Below are positions 18,053-26,264 of a DNA stretch of 64,000 bases, one piece after another. A program made the position numbers and the translations under genes. The notes beneath the pieces are model-generated. The model worked only from the letters and a program-made list of their open reading frames with translations, had not been told where the DNA came from and did no database searches. This DNA is from Brevibacillus laterosporus DSM 25. Its GTDB lineage: Bacteria; Bacillota; Bacilli; Brevibacillales; Brevibacillaceae. Position 1 is the first letter of the stretch. Every line of letters starts with the position of its first letter. Where the stretch lies: positions 3,036,501-3,100,500 of the forward strand of contig NZ_CP017705.1 in NCBI RefSeq assembly GCF_002706795.1, written 5' to 3'.

Positions 18053-18201
18053 TGTATATCTACCTCCATGGTATCGGGAATCGAAATGGATTGTATCGTA
18101 AACATTCATAAGTAAAATCGGTAATTCAATGATATAGTAACTCTCGTACAGAAGAAAGTACTCTTTCAAAAGCAGGACGATCCAAAAGGAGGAAACAAAA
18201 C

Positions 18202-18861
18202 ATGAACAAAAAACAAGGATTTAGATTAGGCGTGTACATTTTTAAAGACGCAGAGGTTATTGATTACGCAGCTCCCTACGGTGTATTTTCGGTAGCTCGA
18301 AGATTTGACCCTGAATTGGATGTTTTTCTTGTAGCAGACGCGATGAAACCAATTCAAACTCAAGCGGGATTAACTGTACACCCCAACTATAGCTTCAATG
18401 ACATGCCCGATTTGGATGCCTTTTTAATTCCTGGTGGCTTTGGTACTCGGCAGGAAACGAATAATAAGCGACTACACCAATACATTCGATCTCTTCCTGA
18501 AACAACTCTGCTTACAAGTGTATGTACAGGCTCATGGATTTACGGCAGAATGGGGCTTCTCGATGGTATCCCTGCAACAAATCGTAAAGAGCCAGATCAT
18601 TTGGAGGCTACGGACATGGGCAAGGTACCAATCGATCGATTAGCTGAAATTGCACCAGCTTGCAAAATCAGTCGTGCTCGTATAGTTGATACTGGCAGAA
18701 TTATAACCGCAGGCGGGATTGCTTCTGGTATGGAAATGGGCTTTCATTTGTTAAAAAGAGCAGGCTATGATGAAAACTTTATTTCTGAAGTAGCTCGCGT
18801 TATGGAGTATAAAGTAGCATATGACAACTACAAGGGTGATATTGAATATTTTGATTGTTAG
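18202..18861 (+). CDS. DJ-1/PfpI-family protein (class I glutamine amidotransferase-like)
   Basis: A 219-residue cytoplasmic protein. The nucleophile elbow TSVCTGSW puts Cys108 where the DJ-1/PfpI cysteine sits, after the LIPGGFG loop (about 75-81). GGIASGMEMGFHLL lies at the position of a conserved C-terminal motif in isonitrile hydratase (InhA)/AraC-linked DJ-1 domains, but there is no HTH here. Likely activities for the family are isonitrile hydratase, glyoxalase III or deglycase-type; sequence alone does not decide. The start follows AAAAGGAGG. It is transcribed divergently from the LysR gene and ends at a terminator at 18950. Confidence 0.85.
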   Translation: MNKKQGFRLGVYIFKDAEVIDYAAPYGVFSVARRFDPELDVFLVADAMKPIQTQAGLTVHPNYSFNDMPDLDAFLIPGGFGTRQETNNKRLHQYIRSLPETTLLTSVCTGSWIYGRMGLLDGIPATNRKEPDHLEATDMGKVPIDRLAEIAPACKISRARIVDTGRIITAGGIASGMEMGFHLLKRAGYDENFISEVARVMEYKVAYDNYKGDIEYFDC

Positions 18862-18949
18862 GGTAATTTAGTTAGAGTAGAGAGGTACATTTTATTGCCA
18901 AAGTTCATTCGAATAATCTACAAGTAAAGTAATACCGAGTTTCCATTAT

Positions 18950-18990
18950 GAAGCCACCAAGCATAAAAAGCGAGGTGGCTTTTATTTTTG
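18950..18990 (+). terminator. Terminator after the DJ-1 gene
   Basis: AAGCCACC pairs with GGTGGCTT, followed by TTATTTTT. Confidence 0.88.
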
Positions 18991-19022
18991 ATTATAAGAG
19001 GGGGAATTAATTTATTGCTTTC

Positions 19023-19059
19023 AAATCATTATGAAGAACAATTTTCTTTATAATGATTT
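19023..19059. promoter_or_regulatory. Large inverted repeat overlapping a TATAAT, candidate operator of the HTH-TPR regulator
   Basis: Two 14-base arms (19023-19036 and 19046-19059) match with one mismatch and a 9-base spacer. The right arm contains TATAAT at 19049-19054. There is no T run, so it is not a terminator. Region 18991-19186 otherwise holds only AT-rich sequence. Confidence 0.5.
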
Positions 19060-19186
19060 ACATTAATATACAAGTAAGTTACTATTATTCAAATATGTGA
19101 AGATATGTATATGATTATTAATATGACAACTGGAGTAATAAATAATTCTATATTGTTAATCCAAATAGGTGAAGGCAAGGGTATAA

Positions 19187-20479
19187 ATGGGAGGAAATCA
19201 AACTTTACATTATACATCTCTGGGGGAACTAATAAAAATGAAACGAGAAGACATGGAAATAAGTTTATCTGAGTTGGGAAGACTATCGGGAGTTCACAAA
19301 AGTGCTTTGGCGAGAATTGAAAATGGTGAAACCAAGCAACCTAAATTACAAACAATCAAGGCTATAGCGGACGTTCTAGAACTTCCTTATAAAGAAATTG
19401 TTGAACATTATATGAAAATAGAACAACGTGCCGAGGTTTTACAGGAACTAATTTTAGAAGCGATTGAAGTTTCTCAGTTTCAATTAATCCCTAATGTGGC
19501 TCAAAAAGTGCTTGCATCTCCCAATGAGGATACATATATATCATTAGAGCGTCTGTATAATTTTGTTGACACTATTGTAAACAACGAAATTAAGCTATTA
19601 CTTTATGGTGAAATAATCACATATGCCAGGCAACATGGAGTACCAAAGTATATAGCTAAAGGATTATTGCAAAAATATTTGATTGATAGAGAGGATTTTA
19701 AGAGACTTGAAGAGTCATATAAAGATGGAGAAGAAATAGCTTACTATGTTGACTTTTTATCCCTTGACGAACAAATAACTTTTTATTATCGTATGGCACT
19801 TCACGCACATAACATTAAAAAGTATGAAAAGTGTATTAAATTTGGTCAAATGGGGATGGAAAAAGACAAAACAAAAAATGATCTTAAAGAAAGTGTAGCA
19901 TTGGCAATGTGTAATTCTTATGTAGAACTCGAAGACCATGTCAGTCTTCATTTACATTTAGATGAATGTGAAAAAAAGAAATATCATTTCATTATTAGAT
20001 GTATAAACTATTATCGAGCCATAATTCTTTCACAAAGAGGTGATTATGAAAAAGCTATTCCTTTATTGCAGGAATGTTTAGAAGAAGTTATAGGTATTAG
20101 ACGCTTGTATCGATTAAACAGGCTGCTAGAAGCTCTATCTAAATCAAAAAATGTCGATCTAATCAGAAAACTAATACAGTCTGAGGAAAACGATTTTTCA
20201 TTTAATCCAGTTACGCCACACCAATATGCTCAGGCAGGTATGTACTATAAATTTAAAGGAACTTTTCTTATTGAAAATGGGCAATTCGATTTAGGTATAG
20301 AACAACTTCTTCAAAGTATATCCTATTATGCTATGATAGGTTCGTATAAGGATATTATTGAATGTTCCAAGGAGATTTTTTATTATCATGCATTCTTCAA
20401 AAGACAAACCAAATTTGAAATTGCAGGAAAATTGAATGAATTGTATAATGAAGTTACCATGGGAGAAAAGAGGGAATAA
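19187..20479 (+). CDS. HTH-TPR cytoplasmic regulator, RRNPP type (NprR/PlcR-like architecture)
   Basis: A 430-residue protein. Residues 12-66 are an XRE-type helix-turn-helix (LGELIKMKREDMEISLSELG, SGVHKSALARIENGE). Residues about 80-425 are all-helical with TPR-like pairs (for example YYRAIILSQRGDYEKAIPLL at about 280-300, and ENGQFDLGIEQLLQSISYY at about 362-380). That domain order and length fit peptide-responsive RRNPP regulators such as NprR (about 420 residues). There is no membrane segment. A 45-residue exported-peptide gene begins immediately after its stop codon and shares its terminator, as papR follows plcR and nprX follows nprR. Likely a quorum-sensing receptor. It is AT-rich compared with its neighbours, a sign of accessory DNA. 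Weak start context; GAAGGCAAGGG lies upstream. Confidence 0.82.
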   Translation: MGGNQTLHYTSLGELIKMKREDMEISLSELGRLSGVHKSALARIENGETKQPKLQTIKAIADVLELPYKEIVEHYMKIEQRAEVLQELILEAIEVSQFQLIPNVAQKVLASPNEDTYISLERLYNFVDTIVNNEIKLLLYGEIITYARQHGVPKYIAKGLLQKYLIDREDFKRLEESYKDGEEIAYYVDFLSLDEQITFYYRMALHAHNIKKYEKCIKFGQMGMEKDKTKNDLKESVALAMCNSYVELEDHVSLHLHLDECEKKKYHFIIRCINYYRAIILSQRGDYEKAIPLLQECLEEVIGIRRLYRLNRLLEALSKSKNVDLIRKLIQSEENDFSFNPVTPHQYAQAGMYYKFKGTFLIENGQFDLGIEQLLQSISYYAMIGSYKDIIECSKEIFYYHAFFKRQTKFEIAGKLNELYNEVTMGEKRE

Positions 20480-20481
20480 TG

Positions 20482-20619
20482 ATGAAGAAAATTGTAATTT
20501 CTACTATTATCTTTTCAACCTTCTTCTCACTTACATTTATTGTTTATGATAAATTTATGGAAGCTTGCTCAGAAAAATATTCCGCTTCCAAAGTTTATAA
20601 CGAAGACCTAGGGCATTAA
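20482..20619 (+). CDS. Small exported pro-peptide, candidate signalling peptide of the RRNPP cassette
   Basis: A 45-residue gene. Two tandem ATGs lie at 20479 (overlapping the last base of the regulator TAA) and 20482; the second has AGAGGG at seven bases and is preferred. The N-terminus is MKK followed by a hydrophobic core at residues 4-21, a signal peptide of Sec type. The remaining tail of 24 residues is polar (YDKFMEACSEKYSAS then KVYNEDLGH). In Phr, PapR and NprX precursors the active peptide is five to eight residues from the C-terminal part, so the end of this tail is the likely signal. A terminator follows within 22 bases. No homologue is recognised by sequence; the call rests on position, size and signal peptide. 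Confidence 0.75.
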   Translation: MKKIVISTIIFSTFFSLTFIVYDKFMEACSEKYSASKVYNEDLGH

Positions 20620-20638
20620 TCAACTTAAACCTTTTTAG

Positions 20639-20669
20639 GAAAAAACGCTATGGATTTAGCGTTTTTTTG
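20639..20669 (+). terminator. Terminator of the regulator-peptide operon
   Basis: AAAAAACGCTA pairs with TAGCGTTTTTT around a short loop, with the T run as the right arm. Confidence 0.9.
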
Positions 20670-20827
20670 TTGTTAATGATTTTACAGCTAGTTTTAAGAT
20701 ATTCTACGACAAATAGAGTTTTTAGCTAAAAGAGGATTCTGTATGTCTCTAATACGAGAAGTTTATAGATAGAAAATAATAAATGAGGCAAGAAGGGCGT
20801 TTCTTGAGAGATTAGGAAAAATAGTTT

Positions 20828-20913
20828 CGACATTAAATGTAATATATTGTCGGTAATTTTATAGTGTTGCAAATGTAAAAATTTTGAAAATTTCTAGCGA
20901 CGGCTGATATACT
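20828..20913 (+). promoter_or_regulatory. Promoter of the secreted-protein gene with upstream inverted repeat
   Basis: TTGAAA at 20884-20889 and TATACT at 20908-20913 are separated by 18 bases. An inverted repeat CGACATTA-N9-TATTGTCG (20828-20852, one mismatch) lies 31 bases upstream of the -35 box and could be an activator site. Confidence 0.55.
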
Positions 20914-20919
20914 TATAGT

Positions 20920-21178
20920 AAGCATTTGGAAGGGGGAATTGTTATAAGAAATTTTATTCTTAAATAGGGACGTTCTTCAAGTAATAGGTAAGCCTGAACG
21001 TCCCATCCAACATGAGTAATAGGCTAATATTACTCATACTAATTTTACCATTTTTGAAGTAGTGGCGAAAGTACAATGTCACAGGAAAAAATACTTAATG
21101 CAATGGTTTTAAAAGGTTTAGCTTAACTATTAATGGTTATGGGTGAAAGGGATAAAATAAATTTTTGGGAGGATTAAC
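20920..21178 (+). promoter_or_regulatory. Long 5' leader with two strong hairpins
   Basis: Between the promoter and the ATG at 21179 are about 260 bases. Hairpin 1 is GGGACGTTC (20967-20975) paired with GAACGTCCC (20996-21004). Hairpin 2 is ATGAGTAAT (21012-21020) paired with ATTACTCAT (21029-21037). A GGAAGGGGGAATT at about 20928-20940 looks like a ribosome site but no good ORF follows. A 16-codon ORF starts at 21012 inside hairpin 2 without a ribosome site. No known riboswitch class recognised. Confidence 0.5.
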
Positions 21179-21706
21179 ATGAAAAGGATTATGACAGTCT
21201 TAAGTCTTTCTGCTTTGCTCGTGATCCCTACTATGGGGGGAAATGTTATAGCATCAGAATCGGATGAACTATCTTTAGAAAGAAATGTGACTGAAAATTA
21301 TGAAGTTGACTTCGAAAAATGGCCTACTAGTGATTTATCTAGTGAAATTGAATTGTCGCTAAACGTTCCTACAAATAGTTTTAGTAGTCAAGGGTTTGAC
21401 TTTAAAAGTCTTGCCACAGGAAAAACAAAACTATCATCATCTGACAGTGAAGTGAAATCAACAGGGACAACTAAAGGTAAAACTTTAAGTACAGTTGTTT
21501 CAGCAACAACAGGTTTATTTAAAGATGGTGAAAGCTTAGGTGAAAGTGATAAAGCGATTGCAATAGGTAAGTTGACTGCAACGGCTGAGAAAAGTTATTT
21601 CTCAAATAAGTGGAAAAAGAACAAGTTTGAAGGTGTAACTGTTCATACTGCAACTTATGATGGGGTTTTATACGATGATGCTTCCGCAGATAAATTTCTA
21701 AAATAA
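21179..21706 (+). CDS. Secreted protein of unknown function
   Basis: A 175-residue protein with a signal peptide (MKR, hydrophobic to about residue 20, cleavage near VIASES). The mature part is rich in Ser, Thr, Lys, Asp and Glu with no Cys and no recognised domain. The region after residue 75 (Ser/Thr/Lys-rich, then ATTGLFKDGESLGE) looks beta-rich or disordered, and the C-terminus has aromatic residues (YFSNKWKKNKFEG). GGGAGG precedes the ATG with good spacing. It has its own promoter, a long structured leader and an exceptionally strong terminator that overlaps its stop codon, suggesting high, regulated expression. Position next to the RRNPP cassette makes it a candidate output gene (inference). 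Confidence 0.8.
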   Translation: MKRIMTVLSLSALLVIPTMGGNVIASESDELSLERNVTENYEVDFEKWPTSDLSSEIELSLNVPTNSFSSQGFDFKSLATGKTKLSSSDSEVKSTGTTKGKTLSTVVSATTGLFKDGESLGESDKAIAIGKLTATAEKSYFSNKWKKNKFEGVTVHTATYDGVLYDDASADKFLK

Positions 21707-21747
21707 ATGTTAAAAAGGTATGATTTTATCATACCTTTTTAACATTT
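21705..21747. terminator. Perfect 20-bp palindromic terminator
   Basis: Arms 21705-21724 and 21728-21747 are perfect reverse complements around a TTT loop. The hairpin has A and T runs on both sides, so it could work in both directions. It begins within the stop codon of the secreted-protein gene. Confidence 0.9.
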
Positions 21748-21863
21748 ATTGAAAATGAAGTTATGGTGTATATTCTAAGCGCTAGAAAGTACCACTTGAT
21801 GACGTTTAGAAAAACTTCTGTGTAAGCTAAATAACTTTTTTAAAAGGGAGGTATTCTGTACGA

Positions 21864-22922
21864 ATGAAAATAAAGCATTATTGGATGCTCCTATCGGTAG
21901 TGTTAATGTTAAATTTGATGCTTACAGCTTGCTCAAATGAAGGGTATTTACATGTTAAATATAAACAAGATGATATTTTGGTTATTCAGGGTGAAAAATT
22001 TTCCAAAAGTGAACATACTTTACTACATAATAGCCCTGTTGAATCCTCTTCTTTTACTTCTGCAACGGGGTTTGTTCCAGATGAAAGATGGAAAAGTCAA
22101 ATAAAGGTACAGGATGAAAAATATACGTTTCTTGATATACATTCATCTAATGTAATAACAGGTACATTCATTCTTGATAATAATTCAAAAAAAGATATTA
22201 GATACAAGATACTTGCTTATCAAGGTAACCAAAACATACCAATTAATATTGATGGTTATGACAAAAAAATTGGAATTGAAGTAACGGTAAAGAGCAATAC
22301 CACAGTAAAACTACCTGTATCGATTCCATTTTCAGCAACAGGCGATAAGGAATTAACCATTTTTCCAATAACTATTTCTAACCAATTAGAAAGATATAAC
22401 GGTGGAAATCTTGGCTTAGTGCGATTTTTTGTCTCTAATGGAATGGATACTCAAATAACGAAAGAGACAATTGCTAAGCAAGCGTTTTCTTTACCTGAAA
22501 ATTATGACACACAAAATATTTCTTTACTCCCTACGTTGTCTTGGATGGGGGATAAGTTCGCTGAACCGAAATACATTAATAGGAATAATAAGCTATATAC
22601 TACAAAGAAAGTGAAAGGGTTACAAGTAAAGCCATTACCATATGATACAAAGCTCGATATTATTTGGGCAGATGAATTTGGGAATACTACCCTACTTGCA
22701 AAAGATGTTCCTGTAACTAAAAATCAAGCTACCTCCATTAATATTGAAGATCAGATATTATCTGACATCTATCAAAACGAACAACGTCAATTCTTATTTG
22801 TTTTTGCTAACAGAAATGAAGAAATATTGGCTGATGTGCTTGCCCTTGATCAATTTAAAAAACCATATATGACTACCTTTCAAGGGATTATTGAGATATA
22901 TCCAACCATAGAGAAAAACTAG
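21864..22922 (+). CDS. Lipoprotein of unknown function
   Basis: A 352-residue secreted protein with a lipoprotein signal peptide; the lipobox is LTAC with Cys at about residue 23. The mature part is mixed, with beta-rich patterns (NVITGTFILDNNSKKDIRYKIL broken by turns, KLPVSIPFSATGDKELTIFP) that suggest immunoglobulin-like sandwich domains; no catalytic motif is seen. The start at 21864 has AAAAGGGAGG about 13 bases upstream, longer than usual. It is separated from the secreted protein by a strong terminator and ends at its own, so it is expressed independently. I do not recognise a family. Confidence 0.78.
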   Translation: MKIKHYWMLLSVVLMLNLMLTACSNEGYLHVKYKQDDILVIQGEKFSKSEHTLLHNSPVESSSFTSATGFVPDERWKSQIKVQDEKYTFLDIHSSNVITGTFILDNNSKKDIRYKILAYQGNQNIPINIDGYDKKIGIEVTVKSNTTVKLPVSIPFSATGDKELTIFPITISNQLERYNGGNLGLVRFFVSNGMDTQITKETIAKQAFSLPENYDTQNISLLPTLSWMGDKFAEPKYINRNNKLYTTKKVKGLQVKPLPYDTKLDIIWADEFGNTTLLAKDVPVTKNQATSINIEDQILSDIYQNEQRQFLFVFANRNEEILADVLALDQFKKPYMTTFQGIIEIYPTIEKN

Positions 22923-22944
22923 CTTACTAGGTTGAAAAGACTAT

Positions 22945-22977
22945 AAATTTCCTTCTGAGATGAGAAGGAAATTTTGG
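22945..22977 (+). terminator. Terminator after the lipoprotein
   Basis: AAATTTCCTTCT pairs with AGAAGGAAATTT across GAGATG. The region 22978-23172 after it holds no supported gene. Confidence 0.82.
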
Positions 22978-23172
22978 AACTTCGCTGACCTATTCAATGA
23001 AGCTTAATGGAAGTTCTTAGGGGAAATGGAGCTAAGTACAATTAAAAATAATCATAAAGCAATGCCTCAACAACACAATAAGGCTATGCTGGGACATGCT
23101 TGCAGCTCGGTTTTCTCTAACTTTAATAAGGAAAGATTTTATGGCTTATTAACAAGAATAGGAGTTTAGTAT

Positions 23173-23210
23173 AAAAAAGCCGGTAATCCATATAAGGATA
23201 CCGGCTTTAT
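23173..23210 (-). terminator. Terminator of the chitinase gene (minus strand)
   Basis: On the minus strand AAAGCCGGTATCC pairs with GGATTACCGGCTTT and is followed by TTTTAT. Confidence 0.88.
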
Positions 23211-23287
23211 GGGCGCCAATTCAGACTAAGTGCTATTCACCTCATCCATTTCCAAACTCAGTCATATCAGCGGAAAGCACTATGTTC

Positions 23288-25861
23288 TTACTTATCAGTA
23301 ATGGTATATTTTTTTCCATCAATTGTAATGGTATAATTGGTAGGCCCGCTTATTGGCACGTAATAGACGATGCTCATATCTATACTTTGGCCAGGAGCTA
23401 CTGATTTCCAGGTAGGAATGGTTACTGCCACACGGTGAAAATCACCCTTTAATCCACCAATGTTTGGCCCCGTATGACCAGCAGAAATCAGTTTTACACT
23501 ATCCCCACTGTAGCTACTAAATTGGGCTGAGGTAGAAGTAGGCACATCGAACTCAATGACAGAGCCACCTGTGATCGTTAGATTACTGTTATTGGTTATT
23601 TTTAGCGTAGGATTGATTGGGTAATTTTGATCGCCTTGTTGAAATCCAGTGACCTTTATCTGTAGGGCTAGTTTATCGGCTGGAAGAGGGGTCTTGCTGT
23701 TCGAAGTATCGTACGGCGTTGCTGCCACAAATTTGCTATGCATCAATTTCGTTAAAGTAGAACCCATGTAGTATTCTCCCTTACCGTCATTACGATCCTT
23801 GTACCAGTCATAGTCACCTGCCATTTCCCAAATCAAGATTCCACCAATCCCATTTTTCATTACATAATCTGCTTTGGCACTAATAGATTGTTCATCCTCA
23901 GTAGATAGAAAAACTTTCTTCTGGGCATTCCATAGCCAAGGTGCAACAAGAGTCGAATCATAGTTACGCTTATAGGTACCTGTCAATACTGGATTTGGAA
24001 TTCCGTGATCCCTCAGATAGGAGCCAGCAATCCCTTTTTCAAGATTTTTGGCATGCCACATTGGATTTGAACCTGCCCCTTCTTCTTTGCCATTCTCATC
24101 TTTATCATGCCAGATGTTATCAACACCTGTAGCACCATCACCGCAAGTGGTTTGTCCAGTTGGACAATTTTTGCCTACAGCTTTTCCCCATAATCCATCT
24201 GTTCCTCCCACAACATTTTGGAAGCCACGAGTATAGTAGGGAACCCCGATGTTTATTCGTCCTGCCTGCATCATCCCACGCATGTAATGGTAAGCCCAAT
24301 CTGTATTGAGATAGCCAATACCTCCATATTGAGGTGTATTATAGATGTTATATTTGATTAACTCTCCATCTTTTCCATCATCAAATAACGCAGCGTTAGG
24401 GCCAACGAATTCATTCCATGCTCCGTGAAGATCATAGGACATTACATTCACATAATCGAGATACTGCAAGGCTTGGAAGGATTCCATTCCACGTAATAAA
24501 TAAGCAGAAGAGGGGGATGCCACGGTTAGCATATAATATTTTCCGTCCTCAGCGGATGCCTGATCCAGCTTGACTCGCAAGGTTTTTAATAAGGAGTCAT
24601 AGCCTGCCATTAGCCCTTTTAAGCGTGGTGTGGAAAACTGCCAATCTAATGGATTGCCCGCTTGGTTCATTGTAGTTGGGTATTCGTAGTCGATGTCTAC
24701 TCCTTCAAAATTATATTTGCGTAAAAATTCAACAGCAGAGGTAGCGAATGTGTCAATTGCAGACTGATTAACAGAACCATCTGCATTCGTTGTCATCGTG
24801 TAAAAGCCTCCAGAAGCAATTCGCTTTCCACTCTCATCAATGTAACCACCTGATTCAGCCCATCCACCAACGGAAACAAGGGTTTTTACGCCAGGATTTT
24901 TTTTCTTCAATTGTGTTAGCAAATTGAAGTGACCTTTATAGGGTAGGGAAGGGTCCATAGATGCATCCGGATACTCCGGCCAAGTCATGCCTAACGCTGG
25001 ATTCGTTGTATCAGTAGGAGAACCAACAGATATGCGGTTACTACTGTCAACATGGGCAAAGGCGTAGTTAATATGCGTTATATTTTTCCATGGGATATCG
25101 GAAGCTAAATATTTAGATTGTCCATTTTTTCCTGTTCTCCAGCTAGTAAAGTAACCAATTATACGTCGCTTCGAATCATTAGCTAGCTTTTCACGTCCAT
25201 CTTGGTCATATGCTTGGCAATAAGGAATGTTTTTTACGCCAGAATCATATAGACCTGCTGGCCGGCAGGGCACTGCTGGATCAGGTGGTAAAGTGTCTTT
25301 ATCTGTAGTGACCTCGATTCCTTGACTAGCCTCAGATTCCAATCCTTGATTATCTTTTGCCTTTACTGTGAACGTGTATGTGGTACGGGGGGTCAGATTC
25401 GTGATTGTAGCTTTGGTTTCTGTAACCGCTTGCAAACCACCGTTATAATAAACCGTATAGCCTATCACTTGTTTGTCATCGGTAGAAGCATTCCATGTGA
25501 GAGAAACACTTGTGGAGGTTTTTGCTGTTACAGCTACATTGGTAGGTATGGTAGGGGGAGTGTTAGAAGGATCAGGTGGAGTACTGGGATCTGTAGAGCA
25601 GGCACCAAGGTCCTGCCACACATCACTGGTACCTGGCGTTTCACCTTGTGTCCACCATTTTGCCTTCCATTCATGGCCGTTGTAAGAAGATTGTTTTCCA
25701 TCTGTGTAAATCATTTTACTGTCCCATGCAGCAGAGCAAATCGTTGCTCCAGATGCCTTAGCTGATAGAATTGCCGGGAAGATACTTGCAAAAAGCACGA
25801 AGGCTAACAACAAAAAACTGAATTTTCCGACTGAATGAATAGCAGGAATACGTAGATACAT
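23288..25861 (-). CDS. Secreted multidomain chitinase, glycoside hydrolase family 18
   Basis: An 857-residue secreted enzyme that hydrolyses chitin. Start ATG 25861 is nine bases after AGGAG; the ATG at 25870 touches that site. Order: signal peptide (to about 37), a CBM5/12 chitin-binding module with paired aromatic residues (AAWDSKMIY, HEWKAKWWTQGETP; about 38-90), a fibronectin type III module (about 100-187), the GH18 barrel (about 220-715) with the catalytic motif FEGVDIDYE at about 385-394, and a C-terminal beta module of about 125 residues (from LQIKVTGFQQGDQNYPINP) like the CBM found at the end of other bacterial chitinases. Monocistronic, with promoter and terminator. Confidence 0.95.
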   Translation of the reverse strand: MYLRIPAIHSVGKFSFLLLAFVLFASIFPAILSAKASGATICSAAWDSKMIYTDGKQSSYNGHEWKAKWWTQGETPGTSDVWQDLGACSTDPSTPPDPSNTPPTIPTNVAVTAKTSTSVSLTWNASTDDKQVIGYTVYYNGGLQAVTETKATITNLTPRTTYTFTVKAKDNQGLESEASQGIEVTTDKDTLPPDPAVPCRPAGLYDSGVKNIPYCQAYDQDGREKLANDSKRRIIGYFTSWRTGKNGQSKYLASDIPWKNITHINYAFAHVDSSNRISVGSPTDTTNPALGMTWPEYPDASMDPSLPYKGHFNLLTQLKKKNPGVKTLVSVGGWAESGGYIDESGKRIASGGFYTMTTNADGSVNQSAIDTFATSAVEFLRKYNFEGVDIDYEYPTTMNQAGNPLDWQFSTPRLKGLMAGYDSLLKTLRVKLDQASAEDGKYYMLTVASPSSAYLLRGMESFQALQYLDYVNVMSYDLHGAWNEFVGPNAALFDDGKDGELIKYNIYNTPQYGGIGYLNTDWAYHYMRGMMQAGRINIGVPYYTRGFQNVVGGTDGLWGKAVGKNCPTGQTTCGDGATGVDNIWHDKDENGKEEGAGSNPMWHAKNLEKGIAGSYLRDHGIPNPVLTGTYKRNYDSTLVAPWLWNAQKKVFLSTEDEQSISAKADYVMKNGIGGILIWEMAGDYDWYKDRNDGKGEYYMGSTLTKLMHSKFVAATPYDTSNSKTPLPADKLALQIKVTGFQQGDQNYPINPTLKITNNSNLTITGGSVIEFDVPTSTSAQFSSYSGDSVKLISAGHTGPNIGGLKGDFHRVAVTIPTWKSVAPGQSIDMSIVYYVPISGPTNYTITIDGKKYTITDK

Positions 25862-25918
25862 CTTTTTCATCTCCTAACTTTCATTTTTTACTTAGTTCAG
25901 TTCATGTCATTGTTGTTT

Positions 25919-25947
25919 ATTTTAGATTGGTTCGTTTAAATATACAA
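25919..25947 (-). promoter_or_regulatory. Candidate sigma-A promoter of the chitinase gene
   Basis: On the minus strand TTGTAT (25947-25942) and TAAAAT (25924-25919) are separated by 17 bases, about 58 bases before the start codon. The region 25948-26159 between the divergent genes holds AT-rich sequence with several TATAAT-like words and no supported gene. Confidence 0.45.
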
Positions 25948-26159
25948 TAGACTGAATTAAATGAAAAGTGTATTTTTGTGAAATGAAACAGTTTGTGAGA
26001 AAAAGATAGTAGAGACCTGAGTAAAGTTTCGTGCAATGATTCGAAAACTTCCAGTCTAATTCTTGCACAAATGCATAACGAACATTTGGACTAAAACTTT
26101 CACTAGCTAGGCGATATAATAAAGCCATAAAGCTATTGATATAATTATAAAATATGTAT

Positions 26160-26173
26160 AGAAAGCGCTAACA
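26160..26173. promoter_or_regulatory. Candidate cre (CcpA-binding) site
   Basis: AGAAAGCGCTAACA differs at two positions from the common form TGAAAGCGCTTACA. It lies 92 bases upstream of the ascorbate-type PTS operon and between it and the chitinase gene, so it could serve carbon catabolite control of either. Confidence 0.6.
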
Positions 26174-26264
26174 TTAATTTTGTTATTAAGATGTAGATAT
26201 AGTGCCAACAAGAATGAAGCACTAAGAAACACTGGGACATGGAGAAGGAGGTTAAAGGATCACC

